The translations under genes were made by a program, and so were the position numbers. A stretch of DNA of 64,000 bases, taken from NCBI RefSeq assembly GCF_026262505.1, contig NC_067203.1, positions 19,945,411-20,009,410 of the forward strand. The letters are read 5' to 3'. This DNA is from Trichomonas vaginalis G3. Lineage: Eukaryota > Parabasalia > Trichomonadida > Trichomonadidae. This document shows positions 1-9,707 of the stretch, one piece after another. How positions within the stretch are numbered: the stretch's first letter is position 1; every line of letters starts with the position of its first letter. The notes under the pieces were generated by a model that ran no database searches, was not told the origin of the DNA, and saw only the letters and a list, made by a program, of their open reading frames with translations.

Positions 1-313
1 TTACATTTTCTTTCATTTAATATTTATCATTGTTTTATAGATTTCTCTTTCTTTTAATATTTATCATTGATTTATGACATTTTCTTTCTTTTACTATTTA
101 TCATTGTTTTATATAATAATATTTCTTTTCATATTTATCATTGTTTTATAGCATTATCTTTCTTTTCATATTTATCTTTTCTTTATAACATTTTCTTTCT
201 TTTCATATTTATCATTGTTTTATAGAATTTTATTTCTTTTCATATTTATCATTGCTTTATGAAATTATCTTTTTTGCAATATTAATCATTGTTATATAAA
301 GTTCTCTATATAT

Positions 314-413
314 TAATGAATGCCCTCTTAGTATTGCCATCAAAATGAACTCAATAGAAATTGTCACATTCTTAGTTGAACATGGTGCTGATGTTAACAT
401 GAAACTTATCCTC
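314..413 (+). pseudogene. Ankyrin-repeat gene fragment 1 in minisatellite
   Basis: It encodes about 33 residues of one ankyrin repeat (NECPLSIAIKMNSIEIVTFL then VEHGADVN). It is fused directly to the 37-bp array on both sides, ending in the junction 'gaaacttatcctc'. The same segment recurs at 790-890 and 2020-2104, and a close relative lies at 42621-42720. This is part of an ankyrin gene family whose members carry the array inside them; it has no start or stop of its own. Confidence 0.75.
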
Positions 414-789
414 TTTCTTTTCATATTTATCATTGATTTATTATATTTTCTTTCTTTTAATATTTATCATTGTTTTATAGATTTCTCTTTCTTTTCATAT
501 TTATCTTTGTTTTATAACATTTTCTTTCATTTAATATTTATCATTGATTTATTACATTATCTTTCTTTTAATATTTATCATTGATTTATGACATTTTCTT
601 TCTTTTAATATTTATCATTGTTTTATAGATTTCTCTTTCTTTTAATATTTATCATTGATTTATTACATTTTCTTTCTTTTAATATTTATCATTGTTTTAT
701 TACATTTTCTTTCTTTTCATATTTATCATTGTTTTATAACATTCTCTTTCTTTTCATATTTATCATTGTTATATGAAGTTCTCTATATA

Positions 790-890
790 TTAATGAATGC
801 CCTCTTAGTATTGCCATCAAAATGAACTCAATAGAAATTGTCACATTCTTAGTTGAACATGGTGCTGATGTTAACATGAAACTTATCCTC
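790..890 (+). pseudogene. Ankyrin-repeat gene fragment 2 in minisatellite
   Basis: Essentially identical to the fragment at 314-413, including the junction 'gaaacttatcctc' into the following array. The near-identity of fragment plus flanking array suggests a recent segmental (higher-order) duplication rather than independent insertions. Confidence 0.75.
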
Positions 891-1216
891 TTTCTTTTCA
901 TATTTATCTTTTCTTTATAACATTTTCTTTCTTTCCATATTTCTCGTTGTTTTATAACATTTCCTTTCATTTAATATTTATCTTTGTTTTATGACATTTT
1001 CTTTCTTTTAATATTTATCATTGATTTATTACATTTTCTTTCTTTTAATATTTATCATTGATTTATTACATTTCCTTTCTTTTAATATTTATCATTGTTT
1101 TATTACATTTTCTTTCATTTAATATTTATCATTGATTTATTACATTTTCTTTCTTTTAATATTTATCATTGTTTTATAGATTTCTCTTTCTTTTAATATT
1201 TATCATTGATTTATAG

Positions 1217-1586
1217 AATTTTCGAGTAGGTGACAAAAGTGCATACTCTTAAACAACCGTCGGATTTCCGGGTGAAATCGTGACACACTTTCGTCTTTCG
1301 TAGGCAGTGGTGGTTGTTACAAAAGGTAACTTCGAATGTAGCGTGAAATCTGCAAAAAAAATTCTGAAATTTGAATGGAGAACACAAAAATTGAATAGTT
1401 TACGTCAATAAAAAAGAGAAAAATGAAGCCAATGTGTCTCGAACCTAGGAATTATAGCAGCAATCCCACTGTTTATCACATTACACTACATGCATCTCTC
1501 ACCTCAGTGAATGAGATCAACTATATGATAACTTTTTCCCCATTATATTCTTGTGGAAAAGTGACAAATAGCAACTTTGACCCTCT
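1217..1586. other. Unexplained 370-bp insert inside the minisatellite
   Basis: Non-repetitive sequence, less AT-rich than the array, interrupting it between one unit and the next. Its two ends share a weak inverted similarity (ggtgacaaaagtgc against the complement of gcaactttgacc), so it may be a short non-autonomous insertion. A 76-residue frame from 1423 runs into the array and looks spurious. On the minus strand near 1430-1440 there is a GGTTCGAGAC, but no tRNA fold fits around it. Confidence 0.4.
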
Positions 1587-2019
1587 CTCTGATTTATTAC
1601 ATTTTCTTTCTTTTAATATTTATCATTGTTTTATAGATTTCTCTTTCTTTTAATATTTATCATTGATTTATAGAATTTTCTTTCTTTTCATATTTATCCT
1701 TGTTTTATGAGATTTTCTTTCTTTTCATATTTATCATTGTTTTATAGATTTCTCTTTCTTTTAATATTTATCATTGATTTATGACATTTTCTTTCTTTTC
1801 ATATTTATCCTTGTTTTATGAGATTTTCTTTCTTTTCATATTTATCATTGTTTTATAGATTTCTCTTTCTTTTAATATTTATCATTGATTTATTACATTT
1901 TCTTTCTTTTCATATTTATCATTGTTTTATAGAATTTTATTTCTTTTCATATTTATCATTGCTTTATGAAATTATCTTTTTTGCAATATTAATCATTGTT
2001 ATATAAAGTTCTCTATATA

Positions 2020-2104
2020 TTAATGAATGCCCTCTTAGTATTGCCATCAAAATGAACTCAATAGAAATTTTCACATTCTTAGTTGAACATGGTGCTGATG
2101 ATAA
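2020..2104 (+). pseudogene. Ankyrin-repeat gene fragment 3
   Basis: Third copy of the NECPLSIAIKMNSIEI ankyrin segment following a 37-bp array. It departs from the other two after 'ggtgctgatg', where unique sequence begins, so the conserved array junction is absent here. It marks the right limit of the higher-order repeat. Confidence 0.7.
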
Positions 2105-2269
2105 ACATAGCACATAATGCTTTTACAAAATCAAACTTTAATATCAACAATATAACTTATATCTACTCCCCGAGATCTTGCCAAGCATGCAAAATGAATC
2201 ATTGTTTTCAACAAAATTTTCTTACTCCATTTATTGTTTTCATATCTGAGTAAAAATTATCATCATTAA

Positions 2270-2660
2270 GGGTGCACTTACACCCATCTGACTTAAATCC
2301 AAAATTTTGACAATTAGAGTGAAGTGACATTGAAAATTAACCTTAAAATCGAATTGAAACACTTAAGGGTGCACTTACCACTTTCTGACATGCTATTTTA
2401 ATAGCAGAAAAGTATAGCAGCCATATTAGGTACTATATATTGATTTATATTTACTTTTTCCTGGCCATAAATATTGGGATAGAAAGCTTAGGTGTCAAAA
2501 AAAATTGAGAGAATGTAGGAAAGTGGTAAGTTCACCATTAAGGGAGCACTTACGCCCCTATGACATGGCTTTCAATTCAAATATTTAAGGTTAATTTTCA
2601 ATGACGCTTCACGCCAGTTGCCAAAACTTGAATAATAGTCAGATGGGTGTAAGAGCAGCC
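2270..2660. mobile_element. Cluster of short TTAA-flanked MITEs
   Basis: Three pieces lie between TTAA sites: 2270-2362, 2367-2537 and 2542-2660 (the last ends in TAAA). The middle piece has 19-bp inverted ends (GGGTGCACTTACCACTTTC on the left, two mismatches on the right). The outer pieces share another inverted end, with CTTACACCCATCTGAC at 2270 and its complement near 2640-2656. The simplest reading is one MITE inserted into another. TTAA duplications with GGG ends fit piggyBac- or Kolobok-like non-autonomous elements, but there is no transposase to prove it. Confidence 0.55.
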
Positions 2661-3200
2661 TAAAAAAAGATCGAAGTTATACTTTCCATTAATATGTTTG
2701 GAATTCTGCTCATTAGTTTAAGGGTGCACCCGTATGTACGTTTATTTGAGAGGAGGAGGATTACCCTCTCAATTTTGAGGGATTCGTTAGTTTATTTTCT
2801 CGATGAATATGCAATAAATTTTGATTTTTACCTTATCAATATACTTCATATAATATACACATGTTCATGTAAAAACTTTTTTACAAAATCCTCAGGAATT
2901 AAGGGATTTTTGAATTTTAAGAATTTTTTTCGAATTTTTTCGAAAAAAAATATTTTCAGAACAGCCTTAACGGCTAAGATTTAGGAACAATGTTAAGTAT
3001 CAAAAAGAAAGGAGGTCTGATATAGACAACATATATCGTTGAAGGTTGAAAAAATCTCTAATATTTGAGCCCAAAATTTCAAATTTTAATTTTTTGAAAA
3101 AAGAGGCCACCGTATGTACGTTTATTTGAGAGGAGGAGGATTATATTTTTGAAAGGGTGAAACATTATGAATATGTTAATTATATAATAATATGTATTAT

Positions 3201-5207
3201 TGTTGCATGCTAAGTTCGGTCAAAATGTAAACCTCTCAATTTTATCGTCGGGGAAGTAACTCAATTCTTCAAAATTATTCTTTAAATATTGAATTTAAAG
3301 TTATTTAATTTGGATTATAAATAAATAGGCTAATACAATATTTAAAAATGAGAAAAATAACTTTTCAAAGAACTTTTCATAATCTCAAAGAAAATTTTTT
3401 ATTCAATAATTATATATTAATTAACATTCATAATGAAATTGGATTTTTTTATAAAAAATTGGTCTACTTAACTTTTTGAGAGAATTTGGCTTTCTCGTAA
3501 ACGAAAAGGGGATTTGACGGAGTCAAATCCCCGCTCACAAAAAGTGGACTTTACATGTCAAATTTTATATGCATGTAATGTCCACTTTTATGAGTTTTAG
3601 GAAGGAATTGGAAGCCATGAGTTACTGACATTGCATCAGTATCTCATAGCCTCCAATTCTTCAAAAAATGGGAGAAACTTTGTCCGAATAGTTTAACATT
3701 CGGACAAAGTTTCTCCCATTTTAAGAAGGAATTGGAGGGTAAGAGATATACCATATGAATGTATATCTCTTACCCTCCAATTCCTCCTAGAAAGTGTCCA
3801 AACTTTGGGTTAATTGCAAAGTATTAACCCAAAGTTTGGACACTTTCAAGTGGAGATGGAAGGCTTTGGGTATATATTAATACAATATACCTCAAAGCCT
3901 TCCATCTCCACTACAAATGTGAGAAACTTTGTCCGAATAGTTTAACATTCGGACAAAGTTTCTCCCATCTTTCAATGTAATTGCTACCTGTGAGGTACTG
4001 ACTTGAAGTCAGTGCTTCACAGGTAGCAATATCCAAAAATTTAAAAACATTTTATCAGTTCGTTAGAGAACTAGAGCCTCCTAGGTACTGAACCAGAATC
4101 AGTGCCTAGGGGACTCTAGTGATCTATATAAATCTGAGAAACTTTGAGGAAATTGTTCGACATTTCCTCAAAGTTTCTCAGCAATTTAGCGAGGAATGTT
4201 CGTTATCGTGTAGATATTTATAATATATACATGATAACAAACATTCCCGCCGCTAAAAGATGTAAAATCTTATAAGAAATAATTGCAAAAGAATAACAAA
4301 TTGCAACAAATTTTATATGAAACTGAACCTTATGAGGTAGTGATTCAAGATCACCGCCTCATAAGATTCAGTTTCAATCTCAAGTATCTCAAAAGTAAGG
4401 CTCTATTTTTTGCCATGTAAAGTGTCACTTTTCTGTCCAAATGATAAGTTATTCAGAGAAAGTTTCCCAGCTATCAAGAGGGAATTGTTCCTTATGAGGT
4501 ATATATTCATACTGTATACCTCATAAGGAACAATTCCCTCCTTAAAACGAGAAAACTTGTTCGAAATTGTTTATCATTTCGAACAAGTTTTCTCGTTTTT
4601 AATAAGAAACTAAAGGCTATGAGGCACTGATTATATATTAGTGCCTCACAGCCTTTAGTTTCTAATAGATAGCTGGGAAACTTTCTCCAAATGATAAGTT
4701 ATTCAGAGAAAGTTTCCCAGCTATCAAGAGGGAATTGTTCCTTATGAGGTATATAGTTATAATGTATACCTCATAAGGAACAATTCCCTCATTAAAATCG
4801 TAGATATTTTTTACTTATTACTCATGCTTTCAAAATCAAAATCCTCTGAAAAGTTATTTTTTATTAAGAATTTAGAATTTTGATAAATACCTTTTTTCAA
4901 TTTGATATAATACTTATATATTTTCAAAAAGACATTTTGAAAAGATATCTCAAAAGTTCTCTGAAAACCTATTTTTGATTAATTTTGAGAAATATCCGTA
5001 TTAAATTAATCAATAAATTCATTCAACACTACTTTAATTTTTAAATTCAAAAATTATATGTGCTTCTTAAAATGTCTCACAAAAATTTTATTATAAAATT
5101 ATATACAATATTAAAAATCCCACAACATTTTTACTTTACATAATCGTACTCCCTCGACGATTAATTTCCCCTCAATTCCTATTGTTGACCGAACTTAGCA
5201 TGCAACA
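3201..5207. mobile_element. Nested element with TGTTG...CAACA ends
   Basis: Inverted ends of about 23 identical bases (TGTTGCATGCTAAGTTCGGT... on the left, its complement ending at 5207) continue into weaker inverted similarity to about 3267 and 5140. The flanks are TTAT on both sides (3197-3200 and 5208-5211), a 4-bp target duplication. TGTNR...YNACA ends with a 4-bp duplication resemble what is described for Ginger-type transposons; assignment is tentative. There is no transposase. The interior is almost filled by the hairpin array. Confidence 0.55.
3508..4790. repeat. Array of about 17 long tandem hairpins
   Basis: Back-to-back inverted repeats, mostly 48-65 nt each, with stems of roughly 17-26 bp that are perfect or nearly so and loops of about 3-12 nt. 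Examples: 3508-3532, 3665-3722 (25-bp perfect stem, 8-nt loop), 3725-3785, 3849-3913, 3980-4030, 4318-4375, 4479-4541, 4547-4597, 4602-4662, 4728-4790. Two stem classes roughly alternate: one like GAGAAACTTTGTCCGAA, another like GGAATTG...TATGAGGTA. Hairpins at 4479 and 4728 have the same stem but different loops. No reading frame exists here. Confidence 0.9.
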
Positions 5208-5774
5208 TTATTATAAAAAAGAAAAAATAAAGCACGTTAAAATTTTTCTTTCTTGATTTTTTACAAAATCTACTTAGAATTATGCAAAATATGACTAAAT
5301 AATTATAAATTTCAAGTTAAATTTTAATTTTGATAAATAATTTAAATTTCAAAATATCAAGTTCAGTTCGACTATGTATGTAGTAATTCCTCAATAAAGT
5401 GCCAAAACCCTATTAAAATATATGAACATTTTCAACATTTTAATGTTTTTATTTAAAAATTTGATGGAATATGAGCTTCAAACAATTATTATGTAAATAA
5501 AATAATTAAATATATGTATTTATTCGTATTACAACCGTAGTAAGTCGATTCTTCCTTTCTTCTACTGAGTTTTGAATTTGATTTCGAATTGTAAAGAGAT
5601 TCAAAGGGAAAATACTAGCGGAGAAAAACTACCTCCATGAAAGGGTCATAATGGAGTCAAGTTGTATTTTTTGATATTTTTTGCTTTTCGAGCCTAAATA
5701 GGTAGCCAAGATAATGCCTAAAAATAAGGTTCTAAATTCTGAAGTTTACATGATCCTCTCGTGTGCACCCTTAA

Positions 5775-6160
5775 TAGAAAGACAGAAATGTTGTAGAACT
5801 TGTTATTTTGTATGGTTCTGATATCAATGCTGAAAATAAGAAACGAAGTACTGCTCTTATTACTGCAGCGAAAAGTCTGCAAAAAGAAATAGCTGAACTT
5901 CTTATTTCTCATAGTGCAGATGACAACAAAACATTATTAAAGAAATTACAATTCTTTTTTTTTAACTATAGAATATGGCTGGAAAGAAATTGCAGAATTT
6001 CTTATTTCACATGTTGCAAATATTAGGTGCACTTCATTTAGCGGCTAAAAACAACTATCGAGAATTTTGCAGAATTTCTTATTTCATATGGTGCAGACAT
6101 CAATGCAAAAGATAAAAACTGAAATACTCCTCTTCTTATTGCATTTATTTATAGCATGAC
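5775..6160 (+). pseudogene. Broken ankyrin-repeat gene
   Basis: Ankyrin-like translations (NVVELVILYGSDINAENKK, then EIAELLISHSADDNK) appear in one frame and further ankyrin-like phrases (AEFLISHVANI, ADINAKDKN types) continue in other frames to about 6160. At least two frame changes are needed, so this is a relic. Its left part was probably separated by the TTAA element, since 2696-2717 encodes FGILLIS, the start of a typical ankyrin repeat. Confidence 0.6.
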
Positions 6161-6204
6161 AAAGTAATATGCAAACAATTTAATAATAAACTTTTAATTA
6201 TTTT

Positions 6205-7274
6205 TCAGGGATTTACAGGATGATTATCTGTTATGATAAATTGAGATGTATTACCTAGCAAAACAAACATTTCATCGAAAAAACCATCGCCTGAATTTGC
6301 TGAATAAACCGTGACATATAATGATGAGTATTTTTTAGTTGAATTGAGTGTTAGTTGGCCATCAGACTTGTAATAAACTCCATAGATGCTTGTATTTCCA
6401 AGTAATGTCTCTGAATTTTTGCCAGATTTCACTGAAGCTGTGACATCACATATTTTTTGATCTTTAGGTGTGTGGAATGCGATGAATTGATTTTGGCTAA
6501 TATATATATGATTGACCAGATGCAAATGTAAGAACATAAGAACCGGATCGAAGCCTCATATTTTGATTATTCATTAAATTAATATCAGCATAATATTCAG
6601 TATTTGAGTTTACTGATCCAGGAAGTATAGATTTAATCTGTATAGGAAAAAGTACCATTTGTTACGTACGAAGTAAGTGGATATTCATCTTCTCTAGAAA
6701 ATTCCATTGATTTCAATCCACATGATCCTGTCATTCGCTGATCTGATGTTTGAAGTATAAGTATAGTATTTTTGAAAATGTTACAGTAACCTCTGGTTTG
6801 TATCTGATAAAGATGGAACATGAGGAATATAGGTCAATAATTATAAAGTTCTACATTAGCATTTTTCAGAGAATCTTGGTAGAAGGTATAATCCATGAGA
6901 GTGGCACTGGCGAAGAAAATACAATAGGATTTAGAAACTCCTACTAAATCTGATGTTAATTCAATAGGGTTTGGATCATAATTGAGTACAAATCAATTGA
7001 ATCACATTTTACGCTAACTTGAAAATTTCTATGTACATTGTGAAAGATGGATAAACTTTTGTTTGAACATAAAAATTTTCCGGATTTTTGTAAACTTTGT
7101 TAAGAAGAGTGCCATTAGAAAGAACAAAATAGTCAGCATTTAGAAAAACAACGTAAATATATTTGTCAAGACTCTGCGGAAATTCAAGAAGCACTGGAGT
7201 ATCTGTATAGTATAGCCACTACCTGTTGAGGAAACATGGATACTAATTGATAAACTTAAAAGTAACGAGATCAT
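6205..7274 (-). pseudogene. Decayed secreted or surface protein gene
   Basis: Starting from an ATG at 7274, the first codons encode a signal-peptide-like stretch (MISLLLSLSISIHVSS). Downstream, three or more minus-strand segments in different frames look like one protein: 7009-7194 (LDKYIYVVFLNADYFVLSNG), 6633-6821 and 6205-6537 (KKYSSLYVTVYSANSGDGFF). Several frame changes and stops separate them. The family was not recognised; the Asn/Ser/Tyr-rich style and leader suggest an extracellular protein. No membrane anchor was seen at the C-terminal end. Confidence 0.5.
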
Positions 7275-7577
7275 TGCGAAATGGAAAAATAAATTCAAAC
7301 CATTACGATTATTTTTATTTGAATTATGAAATTATTGCAAATGAAACATTATAATATGTAATTTCATATTATATTAATTTTTTGTAACTTCACGCCTGTA
7401 AAACGTCATTCAAATTCAAAAATTAAAAAAAAACATAACGTCCATTGAGAGATGAGTCGTACCGATAAAAGTGACCATATTGAGAAAAAGTATACTTTTA
7501 TACTAATATATGCTTTATCACCCAATAGGTCATCTAAAACCTTTTTAAAACCTGATTTATCAGTGTGATTCAGAAAA
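7275..7577. other. AT-rich gap upstream of the decayed gene
   Basis: About 300 bases with no gene. It holds CACGCCTGTA at 7391-7400, similar to CACGCCCGTA found 123-124 bases before two glycine-rich protein genes (48781 and 50154), but here in the opposite orientation relative to the gene. Confidence 0.4.
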
Positions 7578-7954
7578 GAAATAAAATTCTATAAAACAAT
7601 GATAAATATTAAAAGAAAGAGAAATCTATAAAACAATGATAAATATGAAAAGAAAGAAAATCTCATAAAACAAGGATAAATATGAAAAGAAAGAAAATTC
7701 TATAAATCAATGATAAATATTAAAAGAAAGAGAAATCTATAAAACAATGATAAATATTAAAAGAAAGAAAATGTAATAAATCAATGATAAATATTAAAAG
7801 AAAGAAAATGTCATAAAACAAAGATAAATATTAAAAGAAAGAAAATGTAATAAATCAATGATAAATATTAAAAGAAAGAGAAATCTATAAATCAATGATA
7901 AATATGAAAAGAAAGAAAATCTCATAAAACAAGGATAAATATGAAAAGAAAGAA
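7578..7954 (-). repeat. 37-bp minisatellite, left of Maverick
   Basis: About ten units of the same 37-bp repeat as at 1-2015 but in the opposite orientation (aaaacaatgataaatattaa...). It ends exactly at the left end of the Maverick, whose 6-bp target duplication AAAGAA (7949-7954) is a piece of the repeat unit. The array resumes at 29145, so the element landed inside one array. Confidence 0.9.
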
Positions 7955-8116
7955 AGTAGTATATGTTGAAGGGTTGTGTGACTTTTTTTGTAAACGTAAG
8001 AATTCATACAATATTGAACGATTTTGTATCATTTTTTTTAACATATGAAGTAAAAAATGTATGATTCTTACGGTTTTTATTCTCACGTTTTTGAATAAAT
8101 CAAGATTTAAAAAATT
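7955..8116 (+). repeat. Left terminal inverted repeat of Maverick 1
   Basis: 162 bp, matching the complement of 28983-29144 with about one difference (ttctcacg here, ttcttacg there). The short frames in it are shadows of the repeat. Confidence 0.93.
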
Positions 8117-8252
8117 TTCAAAATTGTAAGACATTTACACTCAGCCCATACATAACGAAATAAAAAAAAAATAAAAATTTTTTTTAAAAAATAAACTTTA
8201 AAAATTCATGTCTTACATTTTTGAATAATTTATTTTTTTAATTCGTAAGAAA

Positions 8253-8762
8253 ATGAGTGGATCAAGATTCGTAACCGTCAATCAATTAATGGATGCTCTT
8301 TCACCAATTCTTGAAAATGTTAAACAAGTAGATGTTTATTTCGATGATTATGTAGAAAGTTTATATTATAAAGGTAAACATAATATTAAACCCATTGCTT
8401 TTGCATTTGATAATAAATTAATTGAAAATGCAAAAATTTGGGAATTAATTCCAGATATTGAATATATAACGAATATAACTAATAAATGGTTCAAACGAAT
8501 TCCAACCACAAAAGTTCTTTGTAAATTAATGATCAAAACCGAGGCCAAAGAATTTCATGAATTTACATATCATCCAAATAAAGTTTCAGAACTAGAAAAT
8601 GAAAAACTTCAGAAAAAATTAAACGATAGACTTTCAAATGATCGTATTGAAAAAATAAATAAACTAGCAGAAGTTGCATTTAATAATGAAATATTTGATG
8701 AATATAACCTTGAACTCAGTGATGGCTTTAAGGACCCGGGCTCAACGAGTCATGATTTATGA
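8253..8762 (+). CDS. Maverick 1 protein of unknown function, 169 residues
   Basis: First gene inside the left end, starting MSGSRFVTVNQLMDALSPIL. Mixed charged protein with a Lys/Glu/Asn-rich, probably helical C-terminal half (residues about 105-145). No recognised domain. Near its end a GC-rich patch (8731-8750, ggacccgggctcaacgagtc) stands out from the AT-rich surroundings and is related to the small double hairpins found elsewhere in the element. The gene is convergent with the next one. Confidence 0.6.
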   Translation: MSGSRFVTVNQLMDALSPILENVKQVDVYFDDYVESLYYKGKHNIKPIAFAFDNKLIENAKIWELIPDIEYITNITNKWFKRIPTTKVLCKLMIKTEAKEFHEFTYHPNKVSELENEKLQKKLNDRLSNDRIEKINKLAEVAFNNEIFDEYNLELSDGFKDPGSTSHDL

Positions 8763-8787
8763 ATTCAATAATTTTGATTTATTCTCT

Positions 8788-9105
8788 TCAATAATTTATT
8801 CTTTTTGTTAAATCATCTATTTTCATTAATGAGGTGATTCTTGATTGAGGAATAGATTTCAAACTAACCACTCCTTTTATTTTTGAAATTTTGAATCCAT
8901 CAACTTTAAACATTTTATTCAATTTACATGTTGTCAATTCTTCAAATAATTTTTTATTATTAGCATAATAGTCATTAAATTCTTCAACAGATGAAAAAAT
9001 TTTTATTTCAGTAATTGGTTTAACAACGTTTATTTTTTGTTGAACATTTTCACTTTCATTTATTTCTTCCTCCTCTGTTTCATTTATTTTTAAAATCGGT
9101 TTCAT
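8788..9105 (-). CDS. Maverick 1 small acidic protein, 105 residues
   Basis: Starts MKPILKINETEEEEINESEN, with an acidic N-terminus followed by a Lys-rich body with alternating hydrophobics. The ATG is followed upstream by an AT-only leader (ttatcattaaataaaa), as for other genes of this element. Function unknown; may be a virion accessory or DNA-binding protein, but nothing in the sequence decides it. Confidence 0.5.
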   Translation of the reverse strand: MKPILKINETEEEEINESENVQQKINVVKPITEIKIFSSVEEFNDYYANNKKLFEELTTCKLNKMFKVDGFKISKIKGVVSLKSIPQSRITSLMKIDDLTKRINY

Positions 9106-9169
9106 TTATCATTAAATAAAAATTAGAATATAAGTGATGAAATATATTTTTTAATTAATATTAAATCAG

Positions 9170-9404
9170 AAATGGCGGCAGGATTCTTTAAAAAATTATG
9201 GGATGGAATTAAGAAAGCTGCGGGTTGGGTTCATAAAAATTATTAAACCCGTTGCAAACTTTTTGGCACCAGTAGCGAAAACGGCAGGAACTATCATAGG
9301 TGGAGTATTAGGTACTAAAGCAGGTAATCCGGATGGGAGCACAAGCAGGTAACGCAATTGGTGGAATTGCTGAAGGAATACTTAATAAAATAGGAGGTAG
9401 ATAG
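9170..9404 (+). pseudogene. Maverick 1 small amphipathic virion-like protein, remains
   Basis: The start MAAGFFKKLWDGIKKAAGW is a Lys-rich amphipathic helix, followed by Ala/Gly-rich sequence. Small proteins of this style in Polintons and adenovirus-like systems are minor virion or membrane-active proteins; this is inference. A related helix (FKKLWDKVKRGAHKVW) is encoded on the opposite strand at 9410-9640, so two paralogues converge here. Broken. Confidence 0.45.
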
Positions 9405-9409
9405 TGGAA

Positions 9410-9640
9410 AAATAAATATTATTTTTATCTTAGTATCGGTTGAAGTCTTTGATAAACTTTTTCTCCTTTATTTAATATTTCTCTTATTGGGGCGCTTTTG
9501 GTGTTATTGATTCAGCAACGTCACTAATTGCTTCTTTATTCTTAAATATCCAATTTGCTCCTTTCTTCATTGTTTCCCAAACTTTATGCGCTCCTCTTTT
9601 TACTTTATCCCACAGTTTCTTAAATATACTGCAGCCATAG
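9410..9640 (-). pseudogene. Maverick 1 second amphipathic small protein, remains
   Basis: The minus strand reads FKKLWDKVKRGAHKVWETMK followed by a Lys/Ala-rich helix; it resembles the plus-strand neighbour at 9170. I could not place a confident start codon. It lies between that neighbour and the capsid gene, a usual place for minor capsid proteins in Polintons. Confidence 0.35.
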
Positions 9641-9707
9641 TTGATTATTTCATTAAAATTAAAAATTCATTTTCATCTTTTAATTTTGATTTTTTATTTA
9701 TTAATAA

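Larger units (their letters stand above)
1..2015 (+). repeat. 37-bp minisatellite block with embedded ankyrin pieces
   Basis: Tandem copies of a 37-bp AT-rich unit, recognisable by 'tttcttttcatatttatcat' followed by a tgttttat-type spacer. The period was measured from successive 'tcattg' steps (541 to 578). Units differ at a few positions (ttttcatat or ttttaatat; tgttttatag or tgatttatta). The array is broken three times by the same ankyrin segment and once by an unrelated insert (1217-1586), giving a higher-order repeat. It begins at or before the left edge of the window. Reading frames along it are only the repeat being open and are not genes. Confidence 0.9.
2722..5770. mobile_element. 3-kb gene-free TTAA-flanked insertion
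   Basis: It starts with GGGTGCAC and ends with GTGCACCC, each next to TTAA (2718-2721 and 5771-5774). The ends are the same 8 bases as the nearby short MITEs, so it may be a long member of that family. Ankyrin-type coding sequence abuts both sides (FGILLIS on the left, NVVELVILYGSDIN on the right), consistent with insertion in an ankyrin gene. A 35-bp direct repeat occurs inside at 2731 and 3112 (cgtatgtacgtttatttgag...). No believable gene was found in it. It contains a second nested element at 3201-5207. Confidence 0.5.

Noticed and set aside
1420-1500. Possible tRNA on the minus strand with GGTTCGAGAC
   Set aside because: The T-arm does not pair and no acceptor stem or A-box fits.
1-2015. 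CRISPR-like repeat array
   Set aside because: The 37-bp units are joined directly without unique spacers and vary internally; this is a minisatellite in a eukaryote.
2694-2984. 96-residue frame at the left of the 3-kb element
   Set aside because: It crosses the element's border and has no family features; amino acid use is that of AT-rich noise.
3508-4790. Interpretation of the hairpins as bacterial integron attC sites
   Set aside because: No gene cassettes lie between them, stems are far more perfect than attC sites, and the host is a eukaryote.
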